Source: Emergomyces orientalis
Lineage: Eukaryota; Ascomycota; Eurotiomycetes; Onygenales; Ajellomycetaceae
DNA length: 64,000 bases
NCBI GenBank assembly: GCA_002110485.1
Contig: MOWL01000047.1
Location: 434,001-498,000, forward strand
Direction of reading: 5' to 3'
The translations under genes and the position numbers were made by a program. Shown piece after piece: positions 24,478 through 36,059 of this stretch. Numbering within the stretch: the stretch's first letter is position 1; each line of letters opens with the position of its first letter. A model generated the notes under the pieces. It saw only the letters and a list, made by a program, of their open reading frames with translations. It was not told the DNA's origin and made no database searches.

Positions 24478-25476
24478 TGTGCTTCTTGTTGCTGTTGATG
24501 ATGGAAATGAAAATGATGGTGAAAGCGAGGAGGTGGGTTTTGCTCGCGGGCTGTGGTTGTTATTGGGAATTTGGTTGTTGGAGTGGTTTTTAAGGTATGT
24601 GGAGGTTGAGAATGTGATATGATGGGAAAGCCCGATGACGTGGGTGGTGGTGAGAGTGGGATGTTGGAGGTGAAGCTGTTGCGATGACGCGGGGACTGCG
24701 GGTGCGGGGAATTTTCTGTGTTGCATAGGCCCCTTTGTTTTATTGTGGCAGTGTCGGATGGAACAGGATCTTATTCTTAGAGATCCGGAGGTTTGGTTTC
24801 TCATTCCTCTCCGTTCTTTAAGCGCCTCTTAAGAGGGCCTTTTAAAGGTATATGCTGTGTCCCAGCTATTTCTTGTTTGACTGGTGACATTTTTTTAAAC
24901 CCTTGAACAGACGAATCACGTGATTCTGCATGCTATGAGGTCATCGCCAATGCATTTCATCACCTCTGAAAATATATATGGGAATTGTATAGTTTAAAGA
25001 ATAGCTATCTAGAAAGTATATTAATGTCATAAACTGTTTCTTTGTATTTGATGGGTTAGCCAATGCGGAAAAAAAATAAGCGCTTGCAGAAGAGCACCCT
25101 TACAAAAGCCTGCCTACCCATTTATCAGAGATAGTGGTACTATCTAGTAGTAGTAGGTACTATGTAGCCAGCTCTCCTGTTTTGAATTCTCAGGTATTCA
25201 ATGCCTTTGATAGTCTAAGAAACAGTCCTTTCTTAATATGTCGGCCAACGTAATATAAACCTCTCAATTGCCATATTTCTGTACCAGCTTCTTCATAATC
25301 CTTATAGCTCCTAATCTATATGAGCCACCAAACAATGCATAATGATTGAGATGATGATACCTGCGTATCCAAACAATCAGCCAACATCACTACACTTACA
25401 AGTGGAATCACATTTCCCAAAACAAAAAGAGAAAGAAAAGAAGAAAAAGAAAATAAGGGGGAAAAATCATCAAAAC
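24478..25476. other. Intergenic, no gene seen
   Basis: The upstream open frame on the minus strand (to about 24804) is low-complexity Ser/Thr/His sequence and is probably 5' leader. The remainder is AT-rich with no coding features. Confidence 0.5.
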
Positions 25477-26538
25477 TTACAGCTCATACAACGCGACCCG
25501 ATCCTCATACTCCCACACAGGCTCCATCTTCGGACAAAGTCGATGATACTCCTCCAAAAAGCTCCCCCCAAACCCTCCAAACATCCTCATGATCCCCAAT
25601 TCATACTCGCTATGCCCATAAAACGCTGACGGGTCATATATCACCTCCTCAATCCCTCTGCCTGCCAGATTTCCACGGCCCGTATTCCCTGACCACAGAT
25701 CCCCATGCACAACTACAGGCGTTACCCCCTTCCCATTATTCAGATGCTCATCGCCTAACAGCCGCGGCACGACATGCGATGTTGTCTTCTCTACTAACTG
25801 TCGCAGCTCGCCGTCTTGGCCGTTCCCCGCCTCGGCGCGCTTCAGGATGACATGTAACCGGTTCTCCGCGTAGAAAGCTGCCCAGGAGGATTTGTATGAG
25901 TTATCCTGCGGGGTGTCGCCGCAGCATGTTGTTACGGGGAAGCCAAATTGGGGCGTTGAGTAGCCGTCTGGCACGGGTGCGGGGGTAGTGTGTAATTGTG
26001 CCAATTTCTCGGCGAGGGATTTTCGTGGTAGTTGGCGGAATGGGTCTTGGTCAGTGTTAGGGTGTGGAGGGTTAGGAGGTGAGGAAGGGTCGAGAAAATC
26101 GACGACTATGAAGTAAGTTGAGGGGGAGGAAGGGGAGGAGAGGGTACCCCAGCCGAAGGATTGGGGACAGAGGGTTGGTACGACCGCGTGGATGGCATTT
26201 AGGGAGGCGTCTTCGCCTGTATATTTTGGTTTTGTATACATGATATCTCTACTTAGTAGGAGGGCATGAGGAAGGGTTTAGAAGAGAAAAATGTTCTCAT
26301 CAATCGCCCTGTGGAAAATAAATAGTTACATAGAGTGTGGAGAACAGTTACCTTGTACCATCACCTTGCCAGCCGGCCCCGTTGCGGTCTTCATGAAGAA
26401 GCGTTTTTCAGTGCCATCTGCGAGTTTCGTGCTGATTTTGGCGGCGGATGCGCTGCTACAGCCACCGCCGGTGCCGCTTACTGTTGTGTTTGCTGCGTCT
26501 AGGTGCAGGAGGTCTATAACGGCTTGATCGAGCTTCAT
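25477..26538 (-). CDS. Fructosamine/ketosamine-3-kinase
   Basis: Two exons on the minus strand (26538-26352, 26216-25477) give 308 residues. The family phosphorylates C-3 of sugars attached to protein or small-molecule amines, which destabilises and removes early glycation products. Visible features are the N-terminal lobe with FFMKTATGPAGKVMVQGED (the Lys and Glu regions), SLNAIHAVVPTLCPQSFGWG, a NRLHVILKRA helix, and the catalytic VVHGDLWSGNTG at about 229-240, followed by YDPSAFYGHSEYELGIM, where the family's DPA metal-ligand motif appears as DPS. A Pro/Ser-rich insert sits after FIVVDFLD. Length is close to family norms (about 290-310). The intron after GKVMVQG is in phase. The frame is intact. 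Confidence 0.92.
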
Positions 26539-27425
26539 GATGGTTGCAGCGGCTGAAGTTCTTCACAAGTTAGGTGGGTGGAGGTATTGGACATGCGAGA
26601 AATAGTCGGTACGTATGGATATATATATATATACGTATGGAAAGGCGCATTTAATGTATTAACTCATATTTTAGATTTATCATCTTTTGGAGCCCTTGGA
26701 TGTTTTAGAATTTATTTTATCCAATCTGATAGAGGGTGGGATGTTGAAACATGACCGACCGTTGATGAGATACAGGAAGGAGGATGAACATGAGACTATG
26801 ACGCAATGGCAGGTTAGTTACGGGACAATTGCAATGATACAAGAGGCAAAGGAGCTCCACCAAGCCAACCACGATTGGGAACATGATGTACTAGTATTAT
26901 CTACTAAAGGATGCGAATTCGCTGGTCCAGAGAGGACGGCCCGTTTGTGTACGATTAGATAATAAAACCGGGTGCAATGGCTAATTGCGCAGATGAGAAG
27001 ACTACGATGGTGGATTGGGCATAGCATGCGACGGGGACAGCACAAGGTAGATGGGTCCATTAATAGGAAGACAAAGGAAAATCATTACTACTACTCTTCT
27101 TGAGGGGATTACATGGGTGGATTTCATGGGCAACTTCGTCAGGGTTCATGTCAGCCCTTACCAGCTTTGTCATTAATACCAAGTTCAGGAGGAAACAAAT
27201 AATCGTAAGAGCCTTTTACTTCGACTTCTGTTCAGGCGTAGCGTAGGGAAAGGGGGTGAAAAAGGAAGAAAGAAGAAATGGAACAAGGTATTGATTGGAT
27301 CAACAAGAACGAAATATGCATTTGCACCCACACTACACCGGCCGATCGAAAATAAGGGAAAGCAGCTTTAAAATACGAAGGCAACAAAAAACAAACCAGA
27401 ATTTTTTCATTTTTTATTAAGAAAT
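26539..27425. other. Intergenic, no gene seen
   Basis: A frame at 26687-26962 (+) is open for 91 codons but has no family resemblance and no splice context, so I do not call it. The right end is the 3' UTR of RPL3. Confidence 0.45.
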
Positions 27426-29032
27426 TCATGCAGCAGTAACGAGATCCTTCTTGAGGGTGCCCATGAAGGCCCGCTTCTCTGCTGCGGTCTGGAATGCTCC
27501 GTGTCCGAACTTCGACGAAGTGTCGATCCATTTCAACTCGACCTTCTCCAACGCCTTGCGGCTGACCTGTGGGTACAGGGTTTTTCTCAGAGTGAGAACC
27601 CGCTTCTTGACACCGGGGACGGATCCCTTGATCATGACGTAGTCGTTCTTAACCTCGCCGTATCGAACGAAGCCGCCCATTCTAGATATATGGTTAGCAT
27701 TTGATTCTCTGTTTCAAGGGGTTGTGATAGGGAAATTAAAACATACGGTGTGATCTGCTTCTTCGAGACATCGAATTCAGTCGAGGCGTTACCCTCATCA
27801 GAGCCCTTGCCGATGCGGTAGATCTTGTGGTTGCAGGAAGTTCTGTGATGATAACCGTCTTGACCCGCACGGGCAACGGTCCATTGGACGTGGGACGGAT
27901 GCCAGGCACCAATACAAGCAACCTTTCGCAGACCCTTGTGCGTCTTGCGAGGAAGCTTCTTGGTTCCCCATCTGGCAGTGACACCAGTGAATCCGTGACC
28001 CTTGGTAACGGCAATGACATCGATCATCTCATCCTTCTCGAACACGCTGTCAACCTCGATGGGCTTCTCGAACAGGCCATGGGCAAAATCGACCTTGTCA
28101 GCGACGCTGCCGCCGTTGACCTGGACTTCCATAAGGTGGGCCTTCTTCTGCTTAAGCGGGGTCTTGCGGATCTGGGTGTGGGCGAGGACACGGACGACGG
28201 TGCAGTATTTCTTGATTCGCTCGAGTTCGCGGGAGACGGAGGCGCCGGTGTTCTCAGAGTGGTTTTTGGCGTACTTGGTGAAGGCCTTCTTCTTGCTCTT
28301 GTACCAGTTCTTGTAGAACCGTCTCTTGACCTCGTCGCTCAAGTGCTCGGCCCAGACGGTGGTCAGGGATCGAAGGCCACGGGGAGTCTCAATATATCCA
28401 ACAACACCAACGGCGATCATCTAGAAGAAAAAAAGATATTAGACTCATAAATTCCCTGGCCATTTGATTCAAAAAAGGATGAAGGAGTGGTTTCAATCCT
28501 ACCGGAGGAGTCTCAACAATGGTGACAGCTTCAACAATCTCTTTCTTGTGCATCTTGGCACCAGGACGCTCGAGATCACGGACGATAGTGGTCATACCAG
28601 CCTTGTAGCCCATGGAGGCCGTAAGGTGGACTGGCTTCTTGGGGTCATCCTTGGGGAAGCTGTATTTTTGTCGGGAAAAAAGTTTTCAGTATTCCATTTC
28701 CCCGTTGATAAATTGTATCCAAGATGTTCAACAGTTGACAACTAACCTCTTAACCTTTCCCCGGTGTCTAGCACTGCGCTTCCTTGGAAGGAAGGCAAGA
28801 GAGCCTATACAAATCGCATATCAGTAAATGCGCACAAATCCCACATACAGAAGATTCCAATTGTCTCCAAGTTCCACGAAGGGAGAGAGATGGGATTTCC
28901 ACGAACCGTGCCGAGGCGCTTCGAATTTCCGGTGACTCCTGTAATTGAGAAAAGGGGGAAAAGATCAGTATTCTGTTTCCTGACGGGTTCAATTATCATA
29001 GCAGCCGCAGCCATCCAGGAAACAACTCACAT
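27426..29032 (-). CDS. RPL3: 60S ribosomal protein L3 (uL3)
   Basis: Six coding exons on the minus strand (29032-29031, 28938-28907, 28804-28747, 28659-28503, 28420-27747, 27681-27426) give 392 residues, the expected length. The first coding exon contributes only the bases AT, and the G of the start codon opens exon 2, so the ATG is split by intron 1. The protein begins MSHRKFEAPRHGSLAFLPRK and contains GHGFTGVTARWGTKKLPRKT and the tryptophan-finger/His region (ACIGAWHPSHVQWTVARAGQ) that reaches the peptidyl transferase centre in known ribosomes. Four introns crowd into the first quarter of the gene, as in other filamentous fungi. Intron sequences show no clear box C/D or H/ACA snoRNA. It is essential for large-subunit assembly. 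Confidence 0.97.
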
Positions 29033-29534
29033 CTTGACCCTGTTGTGGTTAGTTTGGCGAGGTGGTGAGAGGTGTCCGTCCTGTCGACAAAAATCAGATT
29101 TGAGGTTGATTATTTTGTCCCAATTAACGAGTGTGGGCTGAGCTAAGCGATATCTTGGCAGCCTTTTCCCCTTTGAGTTAGATCGCGCACCTTTCTCTGG
29201 AAACTACATCACCACCAAAGAACACATTTATCAAGACGTTTAACTCTAACATGAAAAGATTATTCCTAGCGATTAATGTTTCATTCTCTGCCAGAATTAT
29301 GGAAATAACAAAAATATCTGATATCTAGCAATCTGGCTCAATTGGTTCATTCTCCTTGCTGCGAAACTCAAACCGACATACAAAGCTTGAACGTAGAGAG
29401 GACCTCTAAGCATTGAACAAGAGAACACGACCCCTCCTTCTCACCCCAAATAACCCACATACTTGAAGAAGAAGAGCAGAGGACATGATAAAGAAATACA
29501 AGTGAAACAGAAGTAAAAATCCTTCGAAAGCTCC
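29033..29534. promoter_or_regulatory. RPL3 5' leader/promoter and GFA gene 3' region
   Basis: No coding sequence. It holds the upstream region of RPL3 (to the left) and the downstream region of the GFA-domain gene (to the right); both genes are on the minus strand. I could not pick out specific binding sites with confidence. Confidence 0.4.
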
Positions 29535-29999
29535 TCACCAACTCCCATAGGGATAAGGCTCACTCTTCGACCCCTTCGACCACCCATCATCCTTCCCATC
29601 CCACCCCCGCCCATCCCAATATTGCAATCGAATTGTACTCCAATCGATCGCCTGATCCGTATCAATTGTCAACCCATTAATAGCCCAAAATTGCACATCC
29701 CCATAAGCCCCAAAAATGAAGCAGGAGACCCCGCATGTCTTGCAGAAGCGGTGGTGTGCCCTCTTCTCACCAAAGGTGTAGTCGGTCAATTCGTCCATCG
29801 AGGCGGGGGAGAGTAGCGTGATATCCTCCCGCTTCTCTGGGCGGACGGATATCGAGCCCTTTTTGAGGCAGATGGTGCAGTTGCAGCGGCTCGGTTCCAC
29901 TTTGTTGATGTCGATGTTCACGGTGTATTTCACAAAGCCGCAGTGGCAGCTGCCCGTGTAGAGCTTTTTGGACGAGGTGGGGGTGGCTTCGGTAGTCAT
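29535..29999 (-). CDS. GFA/CENP-V domain protein
   Basis: A single exon of 154 codons plus stop. The glutathione-dependent formaldehyde-activating (GFA) fold binds zinc through cysteines, visible here as CHCGF at about 18-22, CNCTIC at about 39-44 and CKTCG at about 87-91. The spacing and the sequence HHRFCKTCGVSCFIFG are typical of short fungal GFA proteins. Some bacterial members assist formaldehyde-glutathione adduct chemistry; for most fungal paralogues no activity is shown, so the function stays general. The C terminus (DGKDDGWSKGSKSEPYPYGSW) is hydrophilic. The start at 29999 matches the usual short N-terminal lead. Confidence 0.9.
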   Translation of the reverse strand: MTTEATPTSSKKLYTGSCHCGFVKYTVNIDINKVEPSRCNCTICLKKGSISVRPEKREDITLLSPASMDELTDYTFGEKRAHHRFCKTCGVSCFIFGAYGDVQFWAINGLTIDTDQAIDWSTIRLQYWDGRGWDGKDDGWSKGSKSEPYPYGSW

Positions 30000-30364
30000 G
30001 GTTTTTGCTCTTTTGGGGTTTTGGGTTTTGAATTTTGGTTTCTCATATAATCAATCCCCGAGCAATGTATGAAATGTAGGCTTCTGTAGATATATATATC
30101 GTCGTGAGAGATGAGTTTGTATATAATTTAGACGGCAAATTTTGCTTTTTGTGAGAAAGATTAACTATTTTGCATTGACGCTCTGTCTGTGTCGCTGGGC
30201 GGGGTTATATAGTCGGAATTCGCGTGAAAGCTACTCTGGTGCCATGCCATTGCAGGGTTCTTTCAGTTGATTTAATTGATGTCTGCCTAATGGGTGGACA
30301 ATCTCCGGGTTCTCTGGAAACCAGGATTCATTTTAAGGCAAGTATACTTTATTGTGGTGACGCA
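30000..30364. other. Intergenic between the GFA gene and the LTR element
   Basis: The left side is the promoter of the GFA gene. No coding features are seen. Confidence 0.45.
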
Positions 30365-30369
30365 TATGA

Positions 30370-30512
30370 TGTCAGAGGCACCCATCCGCCCTGTGTCAGA
30401 GGCATCTATCTGCCCGGCCTGATGTTATTCCTTTCATCTCTCAGGGCTATATAGCTCTCCGCAACGCACACATACTAGCATAGAAGAATCAAGTCAATAT
30501 TACACTTCAACA
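30370..30512 (+). repeat. 5' LTR
   Basis: 143 bp. It starts with a tandem of two TGTCAGAGGCA blocks 24 bp apart and contains CTATATAG, a TATA-like core near 30450. It ends ACTTCAACA. Confidence 0.9.
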
Positions 30513-30613
30513 GATTATAAATGCTCTCTTTTCTTCTGCTACATCTAGCTAACTAAACATCTTTTTTTCCCTTCCTTTAATCTCCCAATCTTGCTTCCAT
30601 ACGCAGCCAATGA

Positions 30614-31350
30614 TATGGCGCCTTTTACCCGCTCCTGAGCCCAATCCGAAGATGGCACTATTGAGTCATTCAGTGAAACAACTCCCTCACTCACTGCCCT
30701 GCAGATCACTATTCACAATCAAACCAATCTGCTGTCAGGTGGCTTTGAAGAGGGTTCCTCTACACTCATGCAAGACTCTGCAACAGTAGCTGCAGGGAGG
30801 GTTGAATTCTTCAATCAAAATACTACTTTTCAAATCAATGTCCAAACCACTTTCAATACTCTGAATAAGCTACAACTAAAACTTCATATCACCCATGTGA
30901 AATGTGAGAAGACTGAAATTGAACATGATAATCTGTGTATACATCTGAAACTTGTGAAAATTCATTGATAAAATAATTAAATCTCAGAGAATTGTATATA
31001 AAGAACTGTCTGATTTCAATCTTCATAAATTCATTCAGATTAAAATAGAAGTAAAATATATATTTAAAACAGTTGCAGTAATTCTGAATATTAATACTCT
31101 TCTTGATGAGATCTCTACCCATTTATCTACAGAAATTAATCAGCTCAAGCCCACTGATTCCTCCGAGCCCAAATCCAATAAGTCACCCACCCGCCGGCAG
31201 AGCCGTGGCCGCCGCCGCAGGAGCTGATCCAATACTACTTCTACGCCTGCCAATACTACTACGCCCACTGGCGAGCGTTGCAGCTACTGCCGCCGCCATG
31301 GCCATGAAGACTCATCCTGCCACTATAAACACCCACATATGCGTAAATGA
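30614..31350 (+). pseudogene. gag-like relic with CCHC zinc knuckle
   Basis: An ATG at 30614 opens MAPFTRS, then a TGA, then the same frame continues for about 110 codons to a stop at 30966. Downstream, another stretch encodes Arg/Ser/Thr-rich sequence and the zinc knuckle CSYCRRHGHEDSSC at 31279-31320, an exact C-x2-C-x4-H-x4-C pattern as in retroelement Gag nucleocapsids. Stops separate the parts, so no intact Gag can be made. No pol motifs are present. Confidence 0.8.
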
Positions 31351-31624
31351 GGCATGGCGTTGCGATAACCGCCATCTTATTGATCATTTCAAAGCTCAAC
31401 ATGAAAAACACACCAAAAATTTGCCTGCTAATCCTGATGAGAATCAGAATATTCAATATGCCAGTGCTGCTGTCCCTATGAATTCAAATACCTTTCGAAT
31501 CGCCTACTGAATGAAGATGAGATATGGATACTAATGAGAAGAAGAAACAGAATATCACACAAAATGTATAATAACTAGATAGATTTCCCGCGTTTGCTTT
31601 GTGAGAGCCATACAGCAGGGGGGG

Positions 31625-31774
31625 TGTCAGAGGCATCCATCTGCCGTGTGTCAGAGGCATCTATCCGCCCGGCCCGATGTTATTCCTTTCATCTCGCAGG
31701 GCTATACTCCGTATAGCTCTCCGCAACGCACACATACTAGCATAGAAGAATCAAGCCAATATTACACTCCAACA
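31625..31774 (+). repeat. 3' LTR
   Basis: 150 bp, matching the 5' LTR apart from about eight substitutions and a 7-bp insertion that turns CTATATAG into CTATACTCCGTATAG. It is preceded directly by a G-rich polypurine tract. Confidence 0.9.
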
Positions 31775-31779
31775 TATGA

Positions 31780-34700
31780 AGGGTACACGTTACGCCGTGG
31801 TGATAAGTAACATTTGTGGTGCGGCACATCTACTCTCTATGCGGGTTTCAAAGAACAAATATCCGAACATCAGCGGGGAATGAAATAGGGAATGTAGGCG
31901 TTTAAATTATTGCATATATATACTGATGCCGTCATCTTTTAGCTGAAAGCGAACAAAGTGAATTAGGGAAATCCAATGAGCTCTGTTGAATAGAAAGTTT
32001 TCTATTTCACATCGTTTCATCCCGCCTGCTTCTCCTCACTCACCTCATAGAATCCTAATTAACTCTAAGCAGTGAACATTATGCTCAGGTAATTTTTCCC
32101 CCATCGACTTCACAGATGCATGTCTGCTCACGGGCAAATGTGCCAGGAGCGGCACCATCATACTTTCATAGGCTTGCGGCAAGTCCGTAGATATTTACAC
32201 CAGCACACGAATCTTCCCTTTCGCAGGATTAGACCGTCAAAGCTGCTGTGCTAACTTAGAGACCCTAAGTCACTGAGGGCGTTCTTTTTGGCCGAGCGGT
32301 TTAAGTCTCAAGACTACTGGTCTCGGAGAAAAGGATATAGTGGCGATCTAGATATCATATAGATCCACTACGCCCCGCCTCTACGAAGAAGATTCGAAGA
32401 TGAAGACGACGGCGATTTCTATATACGCATTCCTTTTAGCTAGCAGAGGTTTTTCGGCGGAAATCAGCTCTAGTTAGTGATGAATCTTATGCTCGTTTTC
32501 TCTGATCCTTCTCTCCCTGCTAGCTGCCACGTGAGGTGCAGCATCCTTCCCCGTTTCAGTATATAGTACCGTACATTTACATGTACATGTACTGTTCATA
32601 CATAGATGCGCTTCATTTCCCTCCCTCGCCAGAAAGGGTCACACGCAAGGAGCATTCGATATGTACCCTGCAAAGCCAAGAGGGTTTGCCAAGAACGACA
32701 GCATTATGGCAAAGGTGTTAGGGACTGCTTAAGGACTGTGTGAAAATGCTAGCCTGCTTCCTTATAGAGCCACGATCTCAACGGATGCAAAGAAAAAATC
32801 TTACCCACTCTCGCGAAGAGACCGCGATGCGGCAGATTAGATTCTGCTTGCAAAGAGGAAGACTACGCCTTCCCTCTTCCCTTCGTCGTAGGGGGACTGG
32901 AATCGAATGCCACGATATTATTATATCAACGCTGGGGGATTCTGGTATTTACTGCCAGGAAAAATTCATAGGATCTGAGTCTTTCGTTCATCACTGCGTC
33001 GCCCTCCAACTAGCCGTGAATCAGGCGGATAATATCCGATCGGGGGTGGAGTGATGCAGAAACCACGCCCGTCCCCCTCCGTGTGGCAGATCTCATGATA
33101 TTCTATTCTGAAAAGCTAGATGTGATGGCTTTCACTAACCGTCTAGGTGGAACCCGGAAAGGCTTGCTATTCATTGTGCGTCTGCCAGTAAATGATGCGC
33201 TGCGCGGCGTCAGAGACGTTCCGCAGTATGCCGAATGATTTACTCCCGCCGACCCCCTATATACTACTACAGCGGATCTCGCAACCCTAGTACTTTTCAG
33301 ATTTTTTGACAACCGTACTCCAAATCAGCACGGACGGTATGAGAAACACAGCCGAGGTGCCTTGATGTTATTCCAGATCCATCATATCACTTTAATATAA
33401 TATGGTATATCGTGATCATGAACTCCTCGGTACCTAGGCTTCACGCAGCATCATGCAGCAATATAACAACGCAAAACCTCGAACCTCGACCAGAGACCTG
33501 TCATATCAACGAGCTGAACAAGATGGTAAAATAATTTTACTGGTAGAGTATATAGTACAATCTATACAGGGAACCCTCAGCTGGCTATGAAAAGCTGCTC
33601 TACGCGCCAATCTCTCAAATTCATCAGAAATAAGCATAGCAGCCGGTTTGCAAATGCCGAAGGGGCACACCAGACCTTATATTACTTGACTGAAAATGCC
33701 AATGAAGGTTAGATCAGTGCTATCCCTTTCTACGGGCGATATCCATAACCTGGCCATGCTGTGGGGATCGAGCGGCCTGTTATTCGGAAAGTATCAAATT
33801 TAAAGTCTTAAACCCTTCAAAGCGAATGGGGTTATACCTCACCTGCTTGAAGAAAAACTGGCTGGTTTGATGGAGCAAAATCCATAATGAGAATCTTTAG
33901 TTAGAATGCCCCATGCGATAAAATGCTGGGAGCAGCCACAATTCGTTGCTTGGGGAATGAGCTAGTGGCTCCAAACAAATCATTAACTCTGTCCGTCCTT
34001 CTTCCGATTTCTATTTCCATGGGAGTAGCACCCCCCAACTATACCCTCGTTACACACAAGTCAGCCTGCTACGCACTGTGACATGGTTGACTCGGCATCT
34101 TTATGGCGACGGACACAATGTAATTTCCCTTTTGGGCCTGCGAAACGGCATGTAGTGAGGCGACACTAGATGTTGTCTTTAAAAAAAAACCCCGCTGCAC
34201 GGCTCTTGCGTTGAAGGGTTTTTGTTGTGCTCTACATATGGATGTGAAACGTGGGAAATAGTTTCATGGAGAGATTCTGGGGTTTTCAATTGCCCACAAC
34301 CATCGAATATCCCGGACCTACGGTTCATCATTGCATAGGCGACATTTCCAAACCAAACGGGGAGAGCAGGCTTCTCTTCGAGCCCAATCCGCCCATCCGA
34401 TTTCACGGAATTGGATGGCAAATATAGGTGGACCGAGCACAGGTTCATGCCCATCCACCTAAAAAGAACGGGTTGGTCAGATACCCCGACCTCGAGGTTG
34501 ATGTTTCACAATTCCATGTTCAGGGGTTCCCTCGAAGGCCCAATGCTAAATATTTCAACAGTTACAGGGCTCAATGGGGCCAGGGGAGCGTTATCATTTC
34601 AGAAGGCGTTACGCAACCGCCGCTTTCAGTCACCAAACCCAGCGGGTATGCAAACGACTATGGAAGAAGGGGTCCCGCCGAGTGGCTATAAGATTACTGA

Positions 34701-35374
34701 ATGCAATAATTAAATTTGCACTGTGGATGTAGACAACACTTGTTCCGAGATTCAAAGACTGGCAGTGACTGAGCTTGTCTCCTGGGTGCCTGTAGTCCAA
34801 CCTGAGCAAAGAGACAACAACAACTCTCTCCATGTTCATCCAACTCGGCAATTGATGATTGAGGCTTGGATATGTTATTTCATTATTTTCTGAAGATTCA
34901 GGAGTCGAAGATATTCTTCCTATCACATTATTTGCGCTATGCTTGCTCTACTACCTCAATATCACTCCGTACATGATGAGTAGCTTCGACCTTTTCAAAA
35001 GTAACTAGATATTTTGACCTGACTTTGTTAGTTAATATTATACACGAGGTAGTCGGTACATAAACCCATCCCAAGGCAAACGTTGCGGAACCCATAGCTA
35101 TTATATCCCGCACGGACCCCGTAAGTGATGTACCCAGAGATCTATTATATCATTATTCGCAATGACATGAATGGATGACTCTAACAATTTACATGGTTGG
35201 AAACGGTGGCGCAACCTCGAGCGGCAATTCCATGCAAAAAATCCCCTGGTGCTGAAGAGGCTCACGAAGGGGAGGTGATATCAGAGTCAAAATAGAAGAA
35301 TTTGAATTTATCGTAAACGGATTTGTCAGGTCTCTACTTTTACTTCTGTCAAGGTGTATCTATTTGAAGGGCAT
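31780..35374. other. Accessory stretch without supported genes
   Basis: Apart from the tRNA-like relic at 32281, I see no gene. A 91-codon frame at 34179-34454 (-) contains FGNVAYAM-like sequence but has no partner motifs, and a frame at 34411-34713 (+) overlaps it; neither is supported. The disordered short frames suggest decayed sequence. Confidence 0.4.
32281..32372 (+). pseudogene. tRNA-Leu(CAA)-like relic
   Basis: The segment contains TGGCCGAGCGGTTTAAG, matching an A box and D arm of class II tRNAs (Leu/Ser), followed by TCTCAAGACTACTGGTCTC, which resembles the anticodon-to-variable-arm part of fungal tRNA-Leu(CAA). The 5' anticodon strand seems deleted. In place of the T arm and B box stands a palindrome (GTGG-CGATCTAGATATC...GATCCAC). 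It cannot fold as a tRNA. Identification is by eye and moderately weak. Confidence 0.4.
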
Positions 35375-36059
35375 TTAGAAGCTGCTCGTCATATTTCCTT
35401 TGTCTTCAGCTTTTGAAATAATCAAGTCTCTAGCCCGGGGACACCAGAAAGTTGGGGCGGTGGTATAAAAACTGGTATCGAACTTTGAGTCTTTAGATTT
35501 GTCGTACGGGGTTTGGTATCTTGGTTTGATGCGACGGTAGAAGATGTGATGGAGTCTGGTCGGGCTATCCAGTGCAAAACTATACCTATGTCCCTTGCTT
35601 CCACAGTCTCTTCAAAAGCTGTGTAAAAGAAAAGTCACATCCGATCATTGAGGCGCTCCTCTCACTCAGCATATTTTGCTCCACCTCCCCGAAAACATCT
35701 ATGAATTCTTTACATATCTCACTGTATTGTTTTTCGTTAATTCTATCCACTGCCTGGCTGGTCAACCAATACAGAGGGTGTTGCATTTCAGTAGGACGAA
35801 CACAAGCCCATTCTAGATCAATCAACCTTGTGATATGCCATTCATCATCCACGAAAAATTTACTAGCAAGTAAATCGGTAAGAGTAAGCGCAAACGGTCC
35901 CGAGCGTAGCTTGCGGTCAAAAGAAAAATAATCAGAATATACACTTCTCATCATTGTCAATGCACACACCTGGCTGATGCAATCTTGTACACTCGAGGCA
36001 CCATTTGGCTGCACTGAGCTATCAGCACGTACTTTAGAAGGAAGAGACGAAACAAGCAA
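35375..36059 (-). pseudogene. Truncated APH-like phosphotransferase pseudogene
   Basis: The minus strand encodes the C-terminal part of the fungal aminoglycoside-phosphotransferase-like family: SGPFALTLTDLLASKFFVDD, then WHITRLIDLEWACVRPTEM and HPLYWLTSQAVDRI. These correspond to the catalytic-loop and metal-binding regions. In full-length relatives a long N-terminal kinase lobe precedes this; here it is missing above about 36059. At about 35585 the frame is lost by a single-base shift in a G run, and the next frame continues the same protein (YSFALDSPTRLHHIFY, ending with a TAA at 35375-35377). The His/Asn of the usual loop (D-L-H-x-S-N) is altered to DLLASK, another sign of decay. Confidence 0.8.

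Larger units (their letters stand above)
30370..31774 (+). mobile_element. Non-autonomous LTR retrotransposon with gag relic
   Basis: Two direct LTRs (30370-30512, 143 bp; 31625-31774, 150 bp) bound a 1.1-kb interior, and a perfect 5-bp target duplication TATGA flanks the unit (30365-30369 and 31775-31779). The LTRs begin TGTCAGAGG and end with CAACA. A polypurine tract (AGCAGGGGGGG) abuts the 3' LTR. The interior holds only broken gag-like sequence with a zinc knuckle; there is no room for protease, integrase or reverse transcriptase. The element is therefore mobilised in trans or dead. The LTRs differ by about eight substitutions, mostly transitions, and one 7-bp indel, indicating an old insertion. 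I saw no convincing primer-binding site after the 5' LTR. Confidence 0.92.

Noticed and set aside
26687..26962. 91-codon plus-strand frame
   Set aside because: No family features, no splice context, and it lies between two minus-strand genes in likely promoter/3' DNA.
28660..28938. snoRNA inside RPL3 introns
   Set aside because: Introns 2 and 3 lack paired C/D boxes or H/ACA structure that I can recognise.
34179..34454. Minus-strand frame resembling the FGN region of HXXXD acyltransferases
   Set aside because: Neither HxxxD nor DFGWG motifs are found nearby and an overlapping plus-strand frame is equally open.
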